Positions 7,547 through 16,714 of a stretch of 64,000 nt of DNA are shown here, one piece after another. Below the pieces are notes generated by a model. That model saw only the letters and a program-made list of their open reading frames with translations. It was not told the DNA's origin and did no database searches. Source of the stretch: Thermoactinospora rubra (GTDB taxonomy: Bacteria; Actinomycetota; Actinomycetes; Streptosporangiales; Streptosporangiaceae). The translations under genes were made by a program, and so were the position numbers. Numbering within the stretch: position 1 is the stretch's first letter; every line of letters begins with the position of its first letter. The stretch spans positions 140,964 to 204,963 of the forward strand of contig NZ_MSZZ01000023.1 in NCBI RefSeq assembly GCF_002093975.1, given 5' to 3'.

Positions 7547-8673
7547 GTCTCCACCTGCGTGTAGATCCTCGGCACCCGCGCGCCGATCCTCGTCACGATC
7601 TCATGTGTGATGGTGCCGAGGTTATCCGCCCACTCCTGAGCGGTTGGCTCCCCCCTGTCGCCTGGGCCGAAGAGCACGACCTCGTCGCCCGCGCGCAGCG
7701 GGTCGTCACCCACGTCGATCATGAACTGGTCCATGCAGACCCGGCCCGCGATCGTGCGGCGGCGCCCGGCCGCCAGCACCTCGGCCCGGTTCGTCGCGTG
7801 GCGCAGGACGCCGTCGGCGTAGCCGAGCGGGACCAGGCCCAGCGTCGTCTCCTTGGCCGTGGTGTAGAGGTGGCCGTAGGAGACGCCCGAGCTCTCCGGC
7901 ACGCGCTTGGCCAGCGCGATCTGCGCCACCAGCGTCATGGCCGGGCGCAGCCCGAAGTCGCCCAGCTCGGGGATGGGGCTCAGGCCGTACAGGGCGATGC
8001 CAGGGCGGACCAGGTCGTAGCGGGCGCGCGGCAGCGTCACGATGGCCGCGGAGTTGGCCATGTGGCGGATGATCCGCGAGTCGCCCAGGCCGGCCTGCTC
8101 GGCCTGCTTCAGCGCGCCATCGAAGCAGTCGAGCTGCAGCTCGATCGAGGGGTGGCCGGGGATGTCCGCGCAGGCGAAGTGCGACCACAGGCCGACGACG
8201 TCGACGACGCCCTCGGCGCGCAGCCTCGCCGCGGCGGCCAGCAGGCCGGGCCAGGCGGCCAGCGGCGCGCCGCCCCTGCTCATCCCCGTGTCGGCCTGGA
8301 GATGGACCTTGGCTGTCACGCCCGTGCGGCGGGCGGCGGCGGCGATGTCGGCGAGGGTCCGCTCCTCGCAGGCCGACAGCTCGACGTCCTGCCGCAGCGC
8401 CTCCTCCAGCGGCTCGCCGGGCGTGATGATCCACGACAGCACGGGCACGTCGATGCCCCCGGCCCGCAACTCCAGGGCCTCCCTGACGAACGCCGTGCCC
8501 AGCCTGGAGGCGCCGCCCTCGACGACGGCCCGCGCGGTGGGCACCAGGCCGTGCCCGTAGGCGTCGGCCTTCGCCGCACCCATCATCTCCGTGCCGCCCG
8601 CCCGCTCGCGGAGCAGGGCGACGTTGTGCCGGATCGCGGCCAGGTCGATGCGCGCCTCAGCGGGAAAGTGCAT
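7543..8673 (-). CDS. alr: Alanine racemase
   Basis: A fold-type III PLP enzyme of 376 residues that makes D-alanine for peptidoglycan. The PLP lysine lies in KADAYGHG near residue 35, the C-terminal catalytic Tyr region in SGVSYGHLYTT, and the C-terminal domain holds AGRVCMDQFMIDVG. The ATG is preceded by CAGACT with 6 nt spacing and no Shine-Dalgarno, so a leaderless transcript is likely. It sits downstream of the NAD(P)HX repair gene and overlaps the hydrolase gene by 4 nt. Length and motifs are normal. Confidence 0.96.
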   Translation of the reverse strand: MHFPAEARIDLAAIRHNVALLRERAGGTEMMGAAKADAYGHGLVPTARAVVEGGASRLGTAFVREALELRAGGIDVPVLSWIITPGEPLEEALRQDVELSACEERTLADIAAAARRTGVTAKVHLQADTGMSRGGAPLAAWPGLLAAAARLRAEGVVDVVGLWSHFACADIPGHPSIELQLDCFDGALKQAEQAGLGDSRIIRHMANSAAIVTLPRARYDLVRPGIALYGLSPIPELGDFGLRPAMTLVAQIALAKRVPESSGVSYGHLYTTAKETTLGLVPLGYADGVLRHATNRAEVLAAGRRRTIAGRVCMDQFMIDVGDDPLRAGDEVVLFGPGDRGEPTAQEWADNLGTITHEIVTRIGARVPRIYTQVET

Positions 8674-8690
8674 TCTCCCAGTCTGGCAGC

Positions 8691-10142
8691 TCAGCCGCGT
8701 GCCCGTCCCAGGCTCTTGACGACCCGGGGGATGGCGGCGGCCACGTCGGAGGCGACCAGCGGCGCGGACAGCCGGCCGGCCAGCCCGTGCAGGTAGGCCG
8801 CGCAGGAGGCCGCGTCGTAGCAGCTCAGCCCCTGTGCCAGCAGCGCGCCCGCCACGCCGGACAGCACGTCGCCCGTGCCGCCGGCGGCCAGCCAGGAGGT
8901 GCCGGTGGTGTTGACCCTGACCGGCCTGTCCTCCTCGGCCACGAGCGTGGTGGAGCCCTTGAGCAGCACCGTCGCGCCCAGCTCGGTGGCCGCGCGCCGC
9001 ACGTGCTCCAGCCTGGCCGCCTCGACGCGCTCCCTGGACGTCCGCAGCAGCCTGGCCAGCTCCCCGGCGTGCGGGGTGAGCAGCAGCGGCGCGCCGCGCC
9101 GCAGCAGCGAGCGGTCCCGGGCCGCCAGCGTCAGCGCGTCGGCGTCGAGGAGCACCGGCACGTCACTCGCGAGCACCTGGCGGGCCAGCTCGTGCGCCCA
9201 CTCGCCGGTGCCCAGGCCGGGGCCGAGCACCCACGCCTGCACCCGGCCGACGCCCTCGATCGAGGGCCGGTCCAGCTCGGTGATCACCGCTTCCGGCCAG
9301 TGGGCCCGCACCTGGGCCACCGGCGCCGCCGTCCCGGCGTAGCGGACCATCCCGGCGCCCGCCCGCAGCGCGCCGCCCACGGCCAGCACCGCGGCGCCCG
9401 TGTAGGCGTCGCTGCCGGCCGCGACGCCGACCACGCCCCTGCGGTACTTGTCCGACTCCACGCCCGGCACCGGCAGCAGGTCGTCCACGTCCGCGTCGGT
9501 GAGGGCGGCGACGTCCGGATCGGGCAGGTACGGCCCCAGCCCGATGTCGACCAGCTCGACCTGCCCGGCGTACCCGGCGCCCGGGTCGACCAGCAGCCCG
9601 GTCTTGTAGGCGCCCATCGTCACGGTGACCTGCGCCTCGACCGCCACGCCCGGGACCTGCCCGGTGCTGGCGTCCACACCGCTGGGCACGTCCACGGCCA
9701 CGATCGGCGCGACCACCTCGCGCGCCAGCTTCGCGTACGGCTCCCGCAGCGGTCCCGTGCCGCCGATGCCGACGAGGCCGTCGATCACCAGGTCGGCGCC
9801 GGCGATCGCATCGGCCCCTGCGCCGGTCCCTGTGTCGGCCACGCGGCCGCCTGCGGCCAGGAACGCCGCCAGGCCCTCGGCGTGGGTCTTGCTCCCCGCG
9901 AGGATCGCCTCGACCCTGGCGCCGCGGCGCGCCAGCCGTACCCCGGCATACAGGGCGTCTCCCCCGTTGTCGCCGCTGCCCACCAGCAGCAGGACGCGGG
10001 AGCCGTACACCCGGCCCAGCATGCGGGCGCAGACGACGGCCAGCCCGGCCGCCGCGCGTTGCATGAGCTCGCCGGGCGGCAGCCGCGCCATGAGGGCGAG
10101 CTCGGCGGCCCGGATCTGGTCGGCGGTGTAGGCGGTGCGCAT
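8691..10142 (-). CDS. nnr: Bifunctional NAD(P)HX epimerase/dehydratase
   Basis: A protein of 483 residues in two parts. The N-terminal YjeF-like epimerase domain (about 1-205) carries VGSGDNGGDALYAG. The C-terminal ADP/ATP-dependent dehydratase domain (about 215-480) carries LTPHAGELARLL and the nucleotide-binding GGTGDVLSG near residue 420. Together they repair hydrated NADH and NADPH. The start ATG lies 7 nt after TAGCGT with no Shine-Dalgarno, typical of a leaderless actinobacterial gene. It stands between acpS and alr, the usual order in this group. Confidence 0.95.
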   Translation of the reverse strand: MRTAYTADQIRAAELALMARLPPGELMQRAAAGLAVVCARMLGRVYGSRVLLLVGSGDNGGDALYAGVRLARRGARVEAILAGSKTHAEGLAAFLAAGGRVADTGTGAGADAIAGADLVIDGLVGIGGTGPLREPYAKLAREVVAPIVAVDVPSGVDASTGQVPGVAVEAQVTVTMGAYKTGLLVDPGAGYAGQVELVDIGLGPYLPDPDVAALTDADVDDLLPVPGVESDKYRRGVVGVAAGSDAYTGAAVLAVGGALRAGAGMVRYAGTAAPVAQVRAHWPEAVITELDRPSIEGVGRVQAWVLGPGLGTGEWAHELARQVLASDVPVLLDADALTLAARDRSLLRRGAPLLLTPHAGELARLLRTSRERVEAARLEHVRRAATELGATVLLKGSTTLVAEEDRPVRVNTTGTSWLAAGGTGDVLSGVAGALLAQGLSCYDAASCAAYLHGLAGRLSAPLVASDVAAAIPRVVKSLGRARG

Positions 10143-10152
10143 GCACCCGACG

Positions 10153-10503
10153 CTATCCCTCGGCGATCACGTAGGCCACCGCGACGCCCGCGTCGTGGCT
10201 GAGCGAGACGTGCCACCTCTTGACGCCCAGCCCGTAGGCGACGTCGGCGGCCTTCCCGCTGAGGTGGAGCTCCGGCTTGCCGCGCTCGTCGCAGCGGATC
10301 TCGGCGTCGTGGTGGCTCATCCCCGGCTCCCCGCCGAGCGCCTTGGCCACCGCCTCCTTGGCGGCGAACCTGGCGGCCAGCGAGGCGACGGCCAGGCCGC
10401 GTTCGTGCGGCGTGAACAGCCGCTCGGCCAGCGTGGGCGTGCGCTCCAGCGCCGCCTGCAACCTGGCGACGTCCACGACGTCCACGCCGATGCCGAGGAT
10501 CAC
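10153..10503 (-). CDS. acpS: Holo-[acyl-carrier-protein] synthase
   Basis: A protein of 116 residues from GTG at 10503. It transfers the 4'-phosphopantetheine arm of CoA to a serine of acyl carrier protein. The AcpS motifs are GIGVDVVDVARL, with the Mg-binding D8, and RFAAKEAVAKAL, with E50. The C-terminal WHVSLSHDAGVAVAYVIAE is also typical. The start is fixed by the family N-terminus; upstream in-frame sequence belongs to the phoX 3' region. It lies 16 nt downstream of phoX and 10 nt upstream of nnr. Confidence 0.95.
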   Translation of the reverse strand: MILGIGVDVVDVARLQAALERTPTLAERLFTPHERGLAVASLAARFAAKEAVAKALGGEPGMSHHDAEIRCDERGKPELHLSGKAADVAYGLGVKRWHVSLSHDAGVAVAYVIAEG

Positions 10504-10519
10504 GTGCCCAGCGTAACCG

Positions 10520-11938
10520 TCAGAAGGCCCCGCGGTGCCACGGACCCCAGATGGCGAACGACACGCCCTGCCGCGACTGGATGTTGACGTACAGGGTGTG
10601 GCCGCCGGGGCCGAACGTGGACCCCGCGAACTCCGCACCCGAGTCGCCCGCGACGGGCACGAGCCGCGCGAAGTCGAAGATCTCCCCGCGTCTGGTGAGG
10701 CCGCGCAGGAAGTTGTCCCCGTCGCCGTCCTCGCACAGCACGAGCGTGCCGCGGTTGCTGACCGTGACGTTGTCGGGCAGGTCCAGCGTCACCGAGCCGG
10801 GCGACTCGTACACCAGCCGCAACGTCGAGCTCCACGTCTCGTACGCCCACACCTGGCCGCGCCCCTTGCCGAACCCCGACGGCGGGGTGTCCCCCGAAGC
10901 CGTGGCCCCGCCCTGGGTGGAGACGAAATACACGGTCCCGTGGTGGTAGACGGCGCCCTCCAGGCGCGAGAACAGCGCCGCGCCCTTGGCCCTGCCCTGC
11001 TTGCCGACGGCCTGGATCGCCTCGTCGTTGGACGGCTTGCCGGTGAACTCGGGGTCGGGGTCGTCGATGTCCACCCACGTCACCTTGTACGCGGCCCCGG
11101 CGGGCTGGCCGGCCGACAGGTCCTTGCCCGGCTGGTCCCGTACGGCGAGCATCTGGAGCCTGCCGCCGTCCAGGATGCGCCTGGCCGCCAGCGGGTTCCT
11201 GGGCGGCAGGTACCGGTAGAAGCCCGAGGGGAAGGCGAAGTTGTCCTCGGTGAGGTAGATCGCCCCCGAGGCGGGGTCGAAGGCCGCCGACTCGTGGGCG
11301 AAGCGCCCGGCCGCCCTGATGGGCCTGGCCGAGGCGGTGCCCCGGGACGGCACCTCGAAGATGTAGCCGTGCTTCTGGGTGAGCTTGGAGTTGTCGCCGC
11401 CGGAGAAGTCGTTGCCCACGTCGGGCCCGTTGACCGTCTCCTCGCAGGTCACCCAGGAGCCCCACGGCATGGGGCCGCCGGAGCAGTTCATCATCGTGCC
11501 GTTGAGCGACGGGCCGCTGCGCAGCACCTGGCCGTAGCGGGTGACCTGGAGCGTCGCGGTGCCGCCGCCGGCCGCGGGGTCGTAGGCGTCCTCCGGGTCG
11601 CCGAACGCGCCGACGGGCCCGTTGACCTCGTGGTTGCGCACCAGGATCGCGGTGCCGCGCGGCCCGCGGAAGGCGGCCATCCCGTCGTGCCTGCCCGGCA
11701 CGGTGCTGCCGTCGGTGAAGGTCTCGCCCGCGGCGTTGAAGGAGCGGTACTTGAACCCCTCCGGCAGGTGCAGCCGGACCGCGCCGTCGCGCTCGTCGGG
11801 GACGGGCCTGAGCAGGCCGTAGCCCGATACCCGGACGACCTTGCCGGTGGCCCCGGCGCAGGCGACTCCCGCGAAGGGCCCGGCGACGCCGGCCGCGGCC
11901 AGCGCCGAGGCCCCGGTCAGGAAGCGGCGGCGATCCAT
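10520..11938 (-). CDS. PhoX/DUF839 family secreted phosphatase-like protein
   Basis: A protein of 472 residues. The N-terminus MDRRRFLTGASALAAAGVAG is a twin-arginine (RRxFL) signal, so it is exported folded through Tat. The body shows PhoX-type segments: ILVRNHEVN, PWGSWVTCEET, RFAHESAAFDP, AIYLTEDN and a late GPGGHTLYVNIQ. PhoX enzymes use Ca and Fe as cofactors and hydrolyse phosphate esters outside the cytoplasm; activity here is inferred. The start is supported by the strong Shine-Dalgarno GGGAGGTC 5-6 nt before ATG 11938. The leader contains a small perfect palindrome (11975-11987). Confidence 0.85.
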   Translation of the reverse strand: MDRRRFLTGASALAAAGVAGPFAGVACAGATGKVVRVSGYGLLRPVPDERDGAVRLHLPEGFKYRSFNAAGETFTDGSTVPGRHDGMAAFRGPRGTAILVRNHEVNGPVGAFGDPEDAYDPAAGGGTATLQVTRYGQVLRSGPSLNGTMMNCSGGPMPWGSWVTCEETVNGPDVGNDFSGGDNSKLTQKHGYIFEVPSRGTASARPIRAAGRFAHESAAFDPASGAIYLTEDNFAFPSGFYRYLPPRNPLAARRILDGGRLQMLAVRDQPGKDLSAGQPAGAAYKVTWVDIDDPDPEFTGKPSNDEAIQAVGKQGRAKGAALFSRLEGAVYHHGTVYFVSTQGGATASGDTPPSGFGKGRGQVWAYETWSSTLRLVYESPGSVTLDLPDNVTVSNRGTLVLCEDGDGDNFLRGLTRRGEIFDFARLVPVAGDSGAEFAGSTFGPGGHTLYVNIQSRQGVSFAIWGPWHRGAF

Positions 11939-11974
11939 CTGACGACCTCCCTGCGTGGTGTTCACTGCAAAGTA

Positions 11975-11987
11975 ATGTCTCAGACAT
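11975..11987. promoter_or_regulatory. Palindrome in the phoX-coaA divergent region
   Basis: ATGTCT-C-AGACAT is a perfect 13-bp inverted repeat about 40 bp upstream of the phoX ATG. It lies in a 146-bp divergent region whose other gene, coaA, has its own -10 box near 12073. It is a possible operator for phoX; no PHO-box-like direct repeats were recognised. Confidence 0.4.
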
Positions 11988-12072
11988 CTCCCGCTATATG
12001 TCAGAAATAGCCAATCATTCGGGCAGCACCTCCGCACCTGGACCGCCCGGACAGGCCCTTTCGCCAGGCGGT

Positions 12073-12078
12073 TAGGCT
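12073..12078 (+). promoter_or_regulatory. -10 box of a leaderless coaA promoter
   Basis: TAGGCT fits the actinobacterial TANNNT -10 element and lies 6 nt before the GTG start at 12085. No Shine-Dalgarno is present, so transcription should begin at or next to the start codon. Confidence 0.6.
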
Positions 12079-12084
12079 GCGTGC

Positions 12085-13002
12085 GTGAACAACGGCTACG
12101 TGGAACTGAGCAGGGAGCAGTGGAGCGAGCTTCGCAAGAACACGCCCTTGACTCTCACCGCGGAGGAGCTGGAAGCGCTGCGCGGGGTCGAGGACCCGAT
12201 CGACCTGGCCGAGGTGACCGACATCTACCTCCCCCTCACGAGGTTGCTGAACCTGCACTTCACCGGGTCCAAGCAGCGCAGCCGCGCGCTCAACTCCTTC
12301 CTGGGCGAGCCCGAGCGGCGCATGCCGTACATCCTGGGCATCGCGGGCAGCGTCGCGGTGGGCAAGTCGACCACGGCGCGGCTGCTGCACACGCTGCTGG
12401 CGCGCTGGCCCGAGCACCCCAACGTCGCGCTGGTCACCACCGACAGCTTCCTGTACCCCAACGCGGTGCTGGAGGCGCGGGGGATCATGCACAGGAAGGG
12501 CTTCCCGGAAAGCTATGACCGGCGGGCGCTGGTGCGGTTCGTGGCCGAGGTGAAGGCGGGCGCGGCCGAGGTGCGGGCGCCGGTATACAGCCATCTGGAG
12601 TACGACATCGTCCCCGGCGCCACCCAAGTCGTGAAAAGTCCGGACATCTTGATTCTCGAAGGGCTCAACGTCCTCCAGCCCGCCCCGCCCACCAGCCTCG
12701 CGGTCAACGACTACTTCGACTTCTCCATCTACGTCGACGCCAGGGTCGAGGACATCAGGGAGTGGTACGTCGAGCGCTTCCACAAGCTGCGCCGCACCGC
12801 CTTCGAGGACCCCAAGTCCTACTTCAGGTTCATCGCCGACCTGCCCTACGACGAGGCGACCGAGTTCGCCAGGAACGTCTGGCGCGACATCAACGAGCGC
12901 AACCTGGTGGAGAACATCCTGCCCACCCGCGGGCGCGCGGGCCTGGTGCTGTACAAGGCCGCCGACCACTCCATCCGGCGGGTACGGCTGCGCCGCACCT
13001 GA
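12085..13002 (+). CDS. coaA: Pantothenate kinase type I
   Basis: A protein of 305 residues in the CoaA P-loop kinase family that phosphorylates pantothenate in the first step of CoA synthesis. The Walker A is GSVAVGKS (88-95). Other family segments are VTTDSFLYPNAVLEARG, RKGFPESYDRRALVRF, PVYSHLEYDIVPG and ILEGLNVLQ. The start is GTG with an apparently leaderless promoter. It is divergent from phoX and followed by a DUF389 gene that has its own -10 box. Confidence 0.97.
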   Translation: MNNGYVELSREQWSELRKNTPLTLTAEELEALRGVEDPIDLAEVTDIYLPLTRLLNLHFTGSKQRSRALNSFLGEPERRMPYILGIAGSVAVGKSTTARLLHTLLARWPEHPNVALVTTDSFLYPNAVLEARGIMHRKGFPESYDRRALVRFVAEVKAGAAEVRAPVYSHLEYDIVPGATQVVKSPDILILEGLNVLQPAPPTSLAVNDYFDFSIYVDARVEDIREWYVERFHKLRRTAFEDPKSYFRFIADLPYDEATEFARNVWRDINERNLVENILPTRGRAGLVLYKAADHSIRRVRLRRT

Positions 13003-13039
13003 CCGCGCGCCGCAGCGGAGCCCCCGGCACAATGGCGGG

Positions 13040-13984
13040 GTGCTCCACATGAGACTGATCAGCCCGCCCGAGCGCACCAAGGAGGTGCTGGAGACGCTGG
13101 AGGACTGCACCGGCGTCACCAACATCGCCTTCCTGCGGGGCGCCGCCCGCCAGCCGGCCGGTGACCTGATCTTCTGCGACCTGGCCAGGGAGGCGGCCAA
13201 CACGGTGATCGGCCGCCTCGAATGGCTCAGGGACGCCGGGTCGATCGCCGTCGAGCAGATCGACCTGTCGGTCTCGCGGGTGGCCGAGGAAGCCGAGGAG
13301 GAGGCGCCGGGCGAGAGCGACGACGCGGTGGTCTGGGAGGCGCTGGCCCAGCGGGTGGAGGGCGACTCGCGCATCACGTGGGCCTACCTGGCCTTCTTCG
13401 CGATCGCCGTGCAGATCGCGGGCATCGGCGTGCTGATGGACTCGCCCATCCTCATCGTGGGCGCGATGGTGCTCGGGCCGGAGTTCGGCGCGGTCGCGGG
13501 GATCTGCTTCGGCCTGATCCAGCGGAAGTGGGGGCTGATCGGCGACTCGGCGTGGGCCATCGCCGTGGGGTTCGCCGGCGCCATCGCCGTCACCTTCGCC
13601 TGCGCCTTCGTGTCGCGCCGGCTGGGGTGGATCGACTCGCGCATGCTGGAGATCAACGCCGAGGTGCAGTTCATCGTTTATCCCGATAAATGGTCTTTCA
13701 TCGTGGCGATCCTCGCGGGGGCCGCCGGCGTGCTGTCGATCACCGCGGGCAAGTCCTCGGCGCTGGTCGGCGTGTTCATCTCGGTCACCACGATCCCGGC
13801 CGCGGGCTACGCCGCCGTGGCCATGGCGCTGAGCGAGTGGCAGGCGGTGGGCGGCGCGGCGGCCCAGCTCGGCGTCAACCTGGCGGGCATGGTCATCTCC
13901 GGGACGGCGACGCTGCTCATCCAGCGGACCTTCTGGCCGCAGGCCGGTCAGCCCGCCGGACGAACGAGCAAATCATCCGTGTGA
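13040..13984 (+). CDS. DUF389 family membrane protein
   Basis: A protein of 314 residues. The N-terminal soluble part (about 1-110) is followed by about six membrane segments, including the DUF389 hallmark SPILIVGAMVLGPEFGAVAGI and the later GAAGVLSITAGKSSALVGVFISVTTIPAAG. Family members are integral membrane proteins of unknown function. Start GTG at 13040 lies 6 nt after CACAAT, so a leaderless start is likely; an in-frame ATG follows three codons later. No functional link to coaA or the downstream ABC genes is evident. Confidence 0.88.
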   Translation: MLHMRLISPPERTKEVLETLEDCTGVTNIAFLRGAARQPAGDLIFCDLAREAANTVIGRLEWLRDAGSIAVEQIDLSVSRVAEEAEEEAPGESDDAVVWEALAQRVEGDSRITWAYLAFFAIAVQIAGIGVLMDSPILIVGAMVLGPEFGAVAGICFGLIQRKWGLIGDSAWAIAVGFAGAIAVTFACAFVSRRLGWIDSRMLEINAEVQFIVYPDKWSFIVAILAGAAGVLSITAGKSSALVGVFISVTTIPAAGYAAVAMALSEWQAVGGAAAQLGVNLAGMVISGTATLLIQRTFWPQAGQPAGRTSKSSV

Positions 13985-14010
13985 ACGAGGCCACGCACGC
14001 GACACGCCGG

Positions 14011-14016
14011 TAGTGT
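14011..14016 (+). promoter_or_regulatory. -10 box of a leaderless ABC operon promoter
   Basis: TAGTGT (TANNNT) lies 7 nt before the ATG at 14024 and no ribosome-binding site is visible, which suggests a leaderless four-gene ABC operon. Confidence 0.55.
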
Positions 14017-14023
14017 CCTGATC

Positions 14024-14944
14024 ATGCACATCCTCGAGACCGAGGAACTGACCAAGCACTTCCCCGGCGTCACGGCCCTCGACCGGCTCACCGTCGCGGC
14101 CGGTTCCGGGGTGACCGGCCTGGTCGGCGCGAACGGCGCGGGCAAGTCCACCCTCATCAAGATCCTCCTGGGCCTCCAGCCGCCCACCTCGGGGCGCGCC
14201 CGGGTCCTCGACCTGGACCCCGCGACGGACGGCGCGAGGATCCGCACGCTCGTCGGCTACATGCCCGAACACGACTGCCTGCCGCCCGAGGTCTCGGCCA
14301 CCGAGCTGGTGGTGCACCTGGCCCGGATGTCGGGCCTGCCCAAGGTCGCCGCACGCGAGCGCGCGGCCGACGTGCTCCGGCACGTGGGCCTGCTGGAGGA
14401 GCGCTACCGCCCGATCGGTGGCTACTCCACCGGCATGAAACAGCGCGTCAAGCTCGCCCAGGCGCTGGTGCACGACCCCCGCCTCGTCTTCCTGGACGAG
14501 CCCACCAACGGCCTGGACCCGCGCGGCCGCGAGGAGATGCTGACGCTCATCCGCCGCATCGGCACGGAGTTCGGCATCAGCGTCCTGGTCACCTCCCACC
14601 TGCTGGGCGAGCTGGAGCGCATCTGCGACCACGTCGTCGTCATCGACGCCGGGCGCCTGCTGCGCTCCAGCGCGATCACCGAGTTCACGCAGGCCACGCA
14701 GTCGCTCACGGTCGAGGTCGAGGAGGGCGCCGACGCGCTGGTCGCCCGGCTGACCGAGCTCGGCCAGAGCGTGAGCGTCCAGGGCCGCCTGCTGACGGTG
14801 AAGATGCTCGGCCCCGAGACCTACGACGCCGTCCGCGACGCCGTCGCCGGCCTGGAGCTGTGCCTCATCCGGCTCGAACAGGGCCGCCACCGCATCGAGG
14901 ACGTCTTCAGGGAGCCTCTCGGAGAGGAGGTGGCCGGTGTCTGA
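14024..14944 (+). CDS. ABC transporter ATP-binding protein (pair 1)
   Basis: An ATPase of 306 residues with Walker A GANGAGKST, Q-loop region, signature STGMKQRVKLAQ, Walker B LVFLDEPTNGLDP and switch His in VTSHLLGELE. The roughly 80-residue C-terminal extension resembles DrrA/NatA-type exporters. First gene of a four-gene plus-strand operon of two ATPase/permease pairs; its end overlaps the permease start by 8 bp. It probably energises export of a small molecule or lipid; the substrate cannot be told. Confidence 0.93.
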   Translation: MHILETEELTKHFPGVTALDRLTVAAGSGVTGLVGANGAGKSTLIKILLGLQPPTSGRARVLDLDPATDGARIRTLVGYMPEHDCLPPEVSATELVVHLARMSGLPKVAARERAADVLRHVGLLEERYRPIGGYSTGMKQRVKLAQALVHDPRLVFLDEPTNGLDPRGREEMLTLIRRIGTEFGISVLVTSHLLGELERICDHVVVIDAGRLLRSSAITEFTQATQSLTVEVEEGADALVARLTELGQSVSVQGRLLTVKMLGPETYDAVRDAVAGLELCLIRLEQGRHRIEDVFREPLGEEVAGV

Positions 14945-15803
14945 GCCTGCCTCCGGCGTCATCCACGACATCGGGTACCGCCACTACGACGGTCCCCGGC
15001 TCGGCTCCTGGTACGCCACCCGGGCGCTGTTCGTCTACAGCTTGCGCGCCGCCTTCGGCTTCGGCCGCACGGCACGCGCCAAGATCATGCCGTTCGGCCT
15101 GGCGACCGTCATGCTGCTCCCGGCCGTGGTGTCGATCGCGATGATGGCCCTGCTGAAGGAGCGCGGCATGCCGTACCCGGGCTTCTTCGTCTACATGCAG
15201 GCCATCCTGTCGATCTTCGTGGCCTCGCAGTCACCCGCCCTCGTCGCGCCTGACCTGCGGCACCGGGTGCTGCCGCTGTACCTGTCCCGTCCGGTGGGCG
15301 TCCCGCAGTACGCCGGGGCGAAGCTGGCCGCGATGACGCTGGCGGTGTTCCTGGTGATCGGCGTGCCGCTCACGCTCGTGTACGCCGGGGAGCTGCTGAT
15401 CGACCTGGAGGGGCCGCCGCAGACCGGGGAGTACCTGGCCGCGCTGACGACGGGGCTGTGCCTGGCGCTGCTGCTGTCGGCCTTCGGGCTGACCATCGCC
15501 TCCCTGACGCCGCGCCGCGGGCTGGGGGTGGCCTCGGTCATCGCGGTCTACCTGCTCCTGCTGGCCGTCTCGGGCGTGCTCGTGGGCACCTTCGAGTCGA
15601 TCGGGAGCGGTACGGCCGCCGCCTGGTCGTACCTGATCAACCCGTTCTTCCTCCTCGACGCGGTCAGGGTCGCGCTGTTCGGCGGCGAGAGCGCGAGCGG
15701 GCAGTATCCCGACGGGCCCGGCCCCGTGCTGCTCACCGCGGCGCTGGTGGCGCTCGGCGTCGCGGCGCTGTTCCTGCGCTACCGGAAGGCGGCGGCGAAG
15801 TGA
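14937..15803 (+). CDS. ABC transporter permease (pair 1)
   Basis: A protein of 288 residues with about six membrane helices, of the ABC-2/NatB-like type with no ATPase domain. A cytoplasmic N-terminus (IHDIGYRHYDGPRLG) precedes the first helix near residue 55. The GTG start has a strong Shine-Dalgarno (GGAGAGGAGG) and overlaps the upstream ATPase gene. Its stop overlaps the next ATPase start as GTGA, which shows tight coupling across the two pairs. Confidence 0.88.
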   Translation: MSEPASGVIHDIGYRHYDGPRLGSWYATRALFVYSLRAAFGFGRTARAKIMPFGLATVMLLPAVVSIAMMALLKERGMPYPGFFVYMQAILSIFVASQSPALVAPDLRHRVLPLYLSRPVGVPQYAGAKLAAMTLAVFLVIGVPLTLVYAGELLIDLEGPPQTGEYLAALTTGLCLALLLSAFGLTIASLTPRRGLGVASVIAVYLLLLAVSGVLVGTFESIGSGTAAAWSYLINPFFLLDAVRVALFGGESASGQYPDGPGPVLLTAALVALGVAALFLRYRKAAAK

Positions 15804-16714
15804 AGCTGGAGCTGACCCAGGTGTCCCGCTGGTACGGCAACGTCGTGGCCGTCAACGACGTCACCATGACGATCGGGCCCGGCGTCACGGGCCTGCTCGG
15901 GCCCAACGGCGCGGGCAAGTCGACGTTGCTGCACATCATGGCCGGGTTCCTGGCACCCTCGAACGGGACGGTCACCCTCGAGGGGCGGAAGGTCTGGAAA
16001 AATCACCATATTTACCGCGACATCGGCCTGGTTCCGGAGCGGGAGGGCCTGTATGGGTTCCTCACCGGATGGCAGCTCGTCCTGACGGCTGCGCGGCTCC
16101 ACGGCCTGCCCGACCCCGGCGCCGCCACCCGCCGGGCGCTGGCGACCGTGGACATGGAACACGCCAAGGACCGGCGCGTGGAGACCTACTCCAAGGGCAT
16201 GAAGCAGCGGGTCAAGGTGGCCGCCGCGCTCGTCCACGACCCCGCCGTGCTGCTGCTGGACGAGCCGTTCAACGGGATGGACCCGCGCCAGCGGCTGCAC
16301 CTGATGGACCTCATCCGGCGGATGGGCGCCTCGGGCAGGACCATCCTGTTCAGCTCGCACATCCTGGAGGAGGTCGAGCGGGTCGCGCAGCACATCGAGG
16401 TGCTGGTCGCCGGGCGGCACGCCGCCTCGGGCGACTTCCGCGAGATCCGCCGGCTCATGACCGACCGGCCGCACCTGTTCAGGATCCGCTCCAGCGACGA
16501 CCGCAGGCTCGCCGCGGCGCTGGTCGTGGACGGCAGCACGGGCGGCGTCACGCTGGGCGAGGACGGCCTGGAGGTGCAGGCGACCGACTTCCGGCGCTTC
16601 ACCTGGCTGGTCGCTCGCGTGGCCCGCGCCGAGGGCATCCGCCTTCTGCAGGTCTCCCCCGCCGACGAGGACCTGGAAAGCGTGTTCTCCTACCTGATCA
16701 CCCGGAGCTCCTAG
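15800..16714 (+). CDS. ABC transporter ATP-binding protein (pair 2)
   Basis: A protein of 304 residues from GTG at 15800, inside the GTGA overlap with the preceding permease. Walker A is GPNGAGKST, the signature is YSKGMKQRVKVA, Walker B is VLLLDEPFNGMDP, and the switch His lies in FSSHILEEVE. The C-terminal extension is again of the multidrug-exporter type. It resembles the first ATPase in layout but differs clearly in sequence, so the two pairs could form one heteromeric complex or two pumps. Confidence 0.92.
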   Translation: MKLELTQVSRWYGNVVAVNDVTMTIGPGVTGLLGPNGAGKSTLLHIMAGFLAPSNGTVTLEGRKVWKNHHIYRDIGLVPEREGLYGFLTGWQLVLTAARLHGLPDPGAATRRALATVDMEHAKDRRVETYSKGMKQRVKVAAALVHDPAVLLLDEPFNGMDPRQRLHLMDLIRRMGASGRTILFSSHILEEVERVAQHIEVLVAGRHAASGDFREIRRLMTDRPHLFRIRSSDDRRLAAALVVDGSTGGVTLGEDGLEVQATDFRRFTWLVARVARAEGIRLLQVSPADEDLESVFSYLITRSS

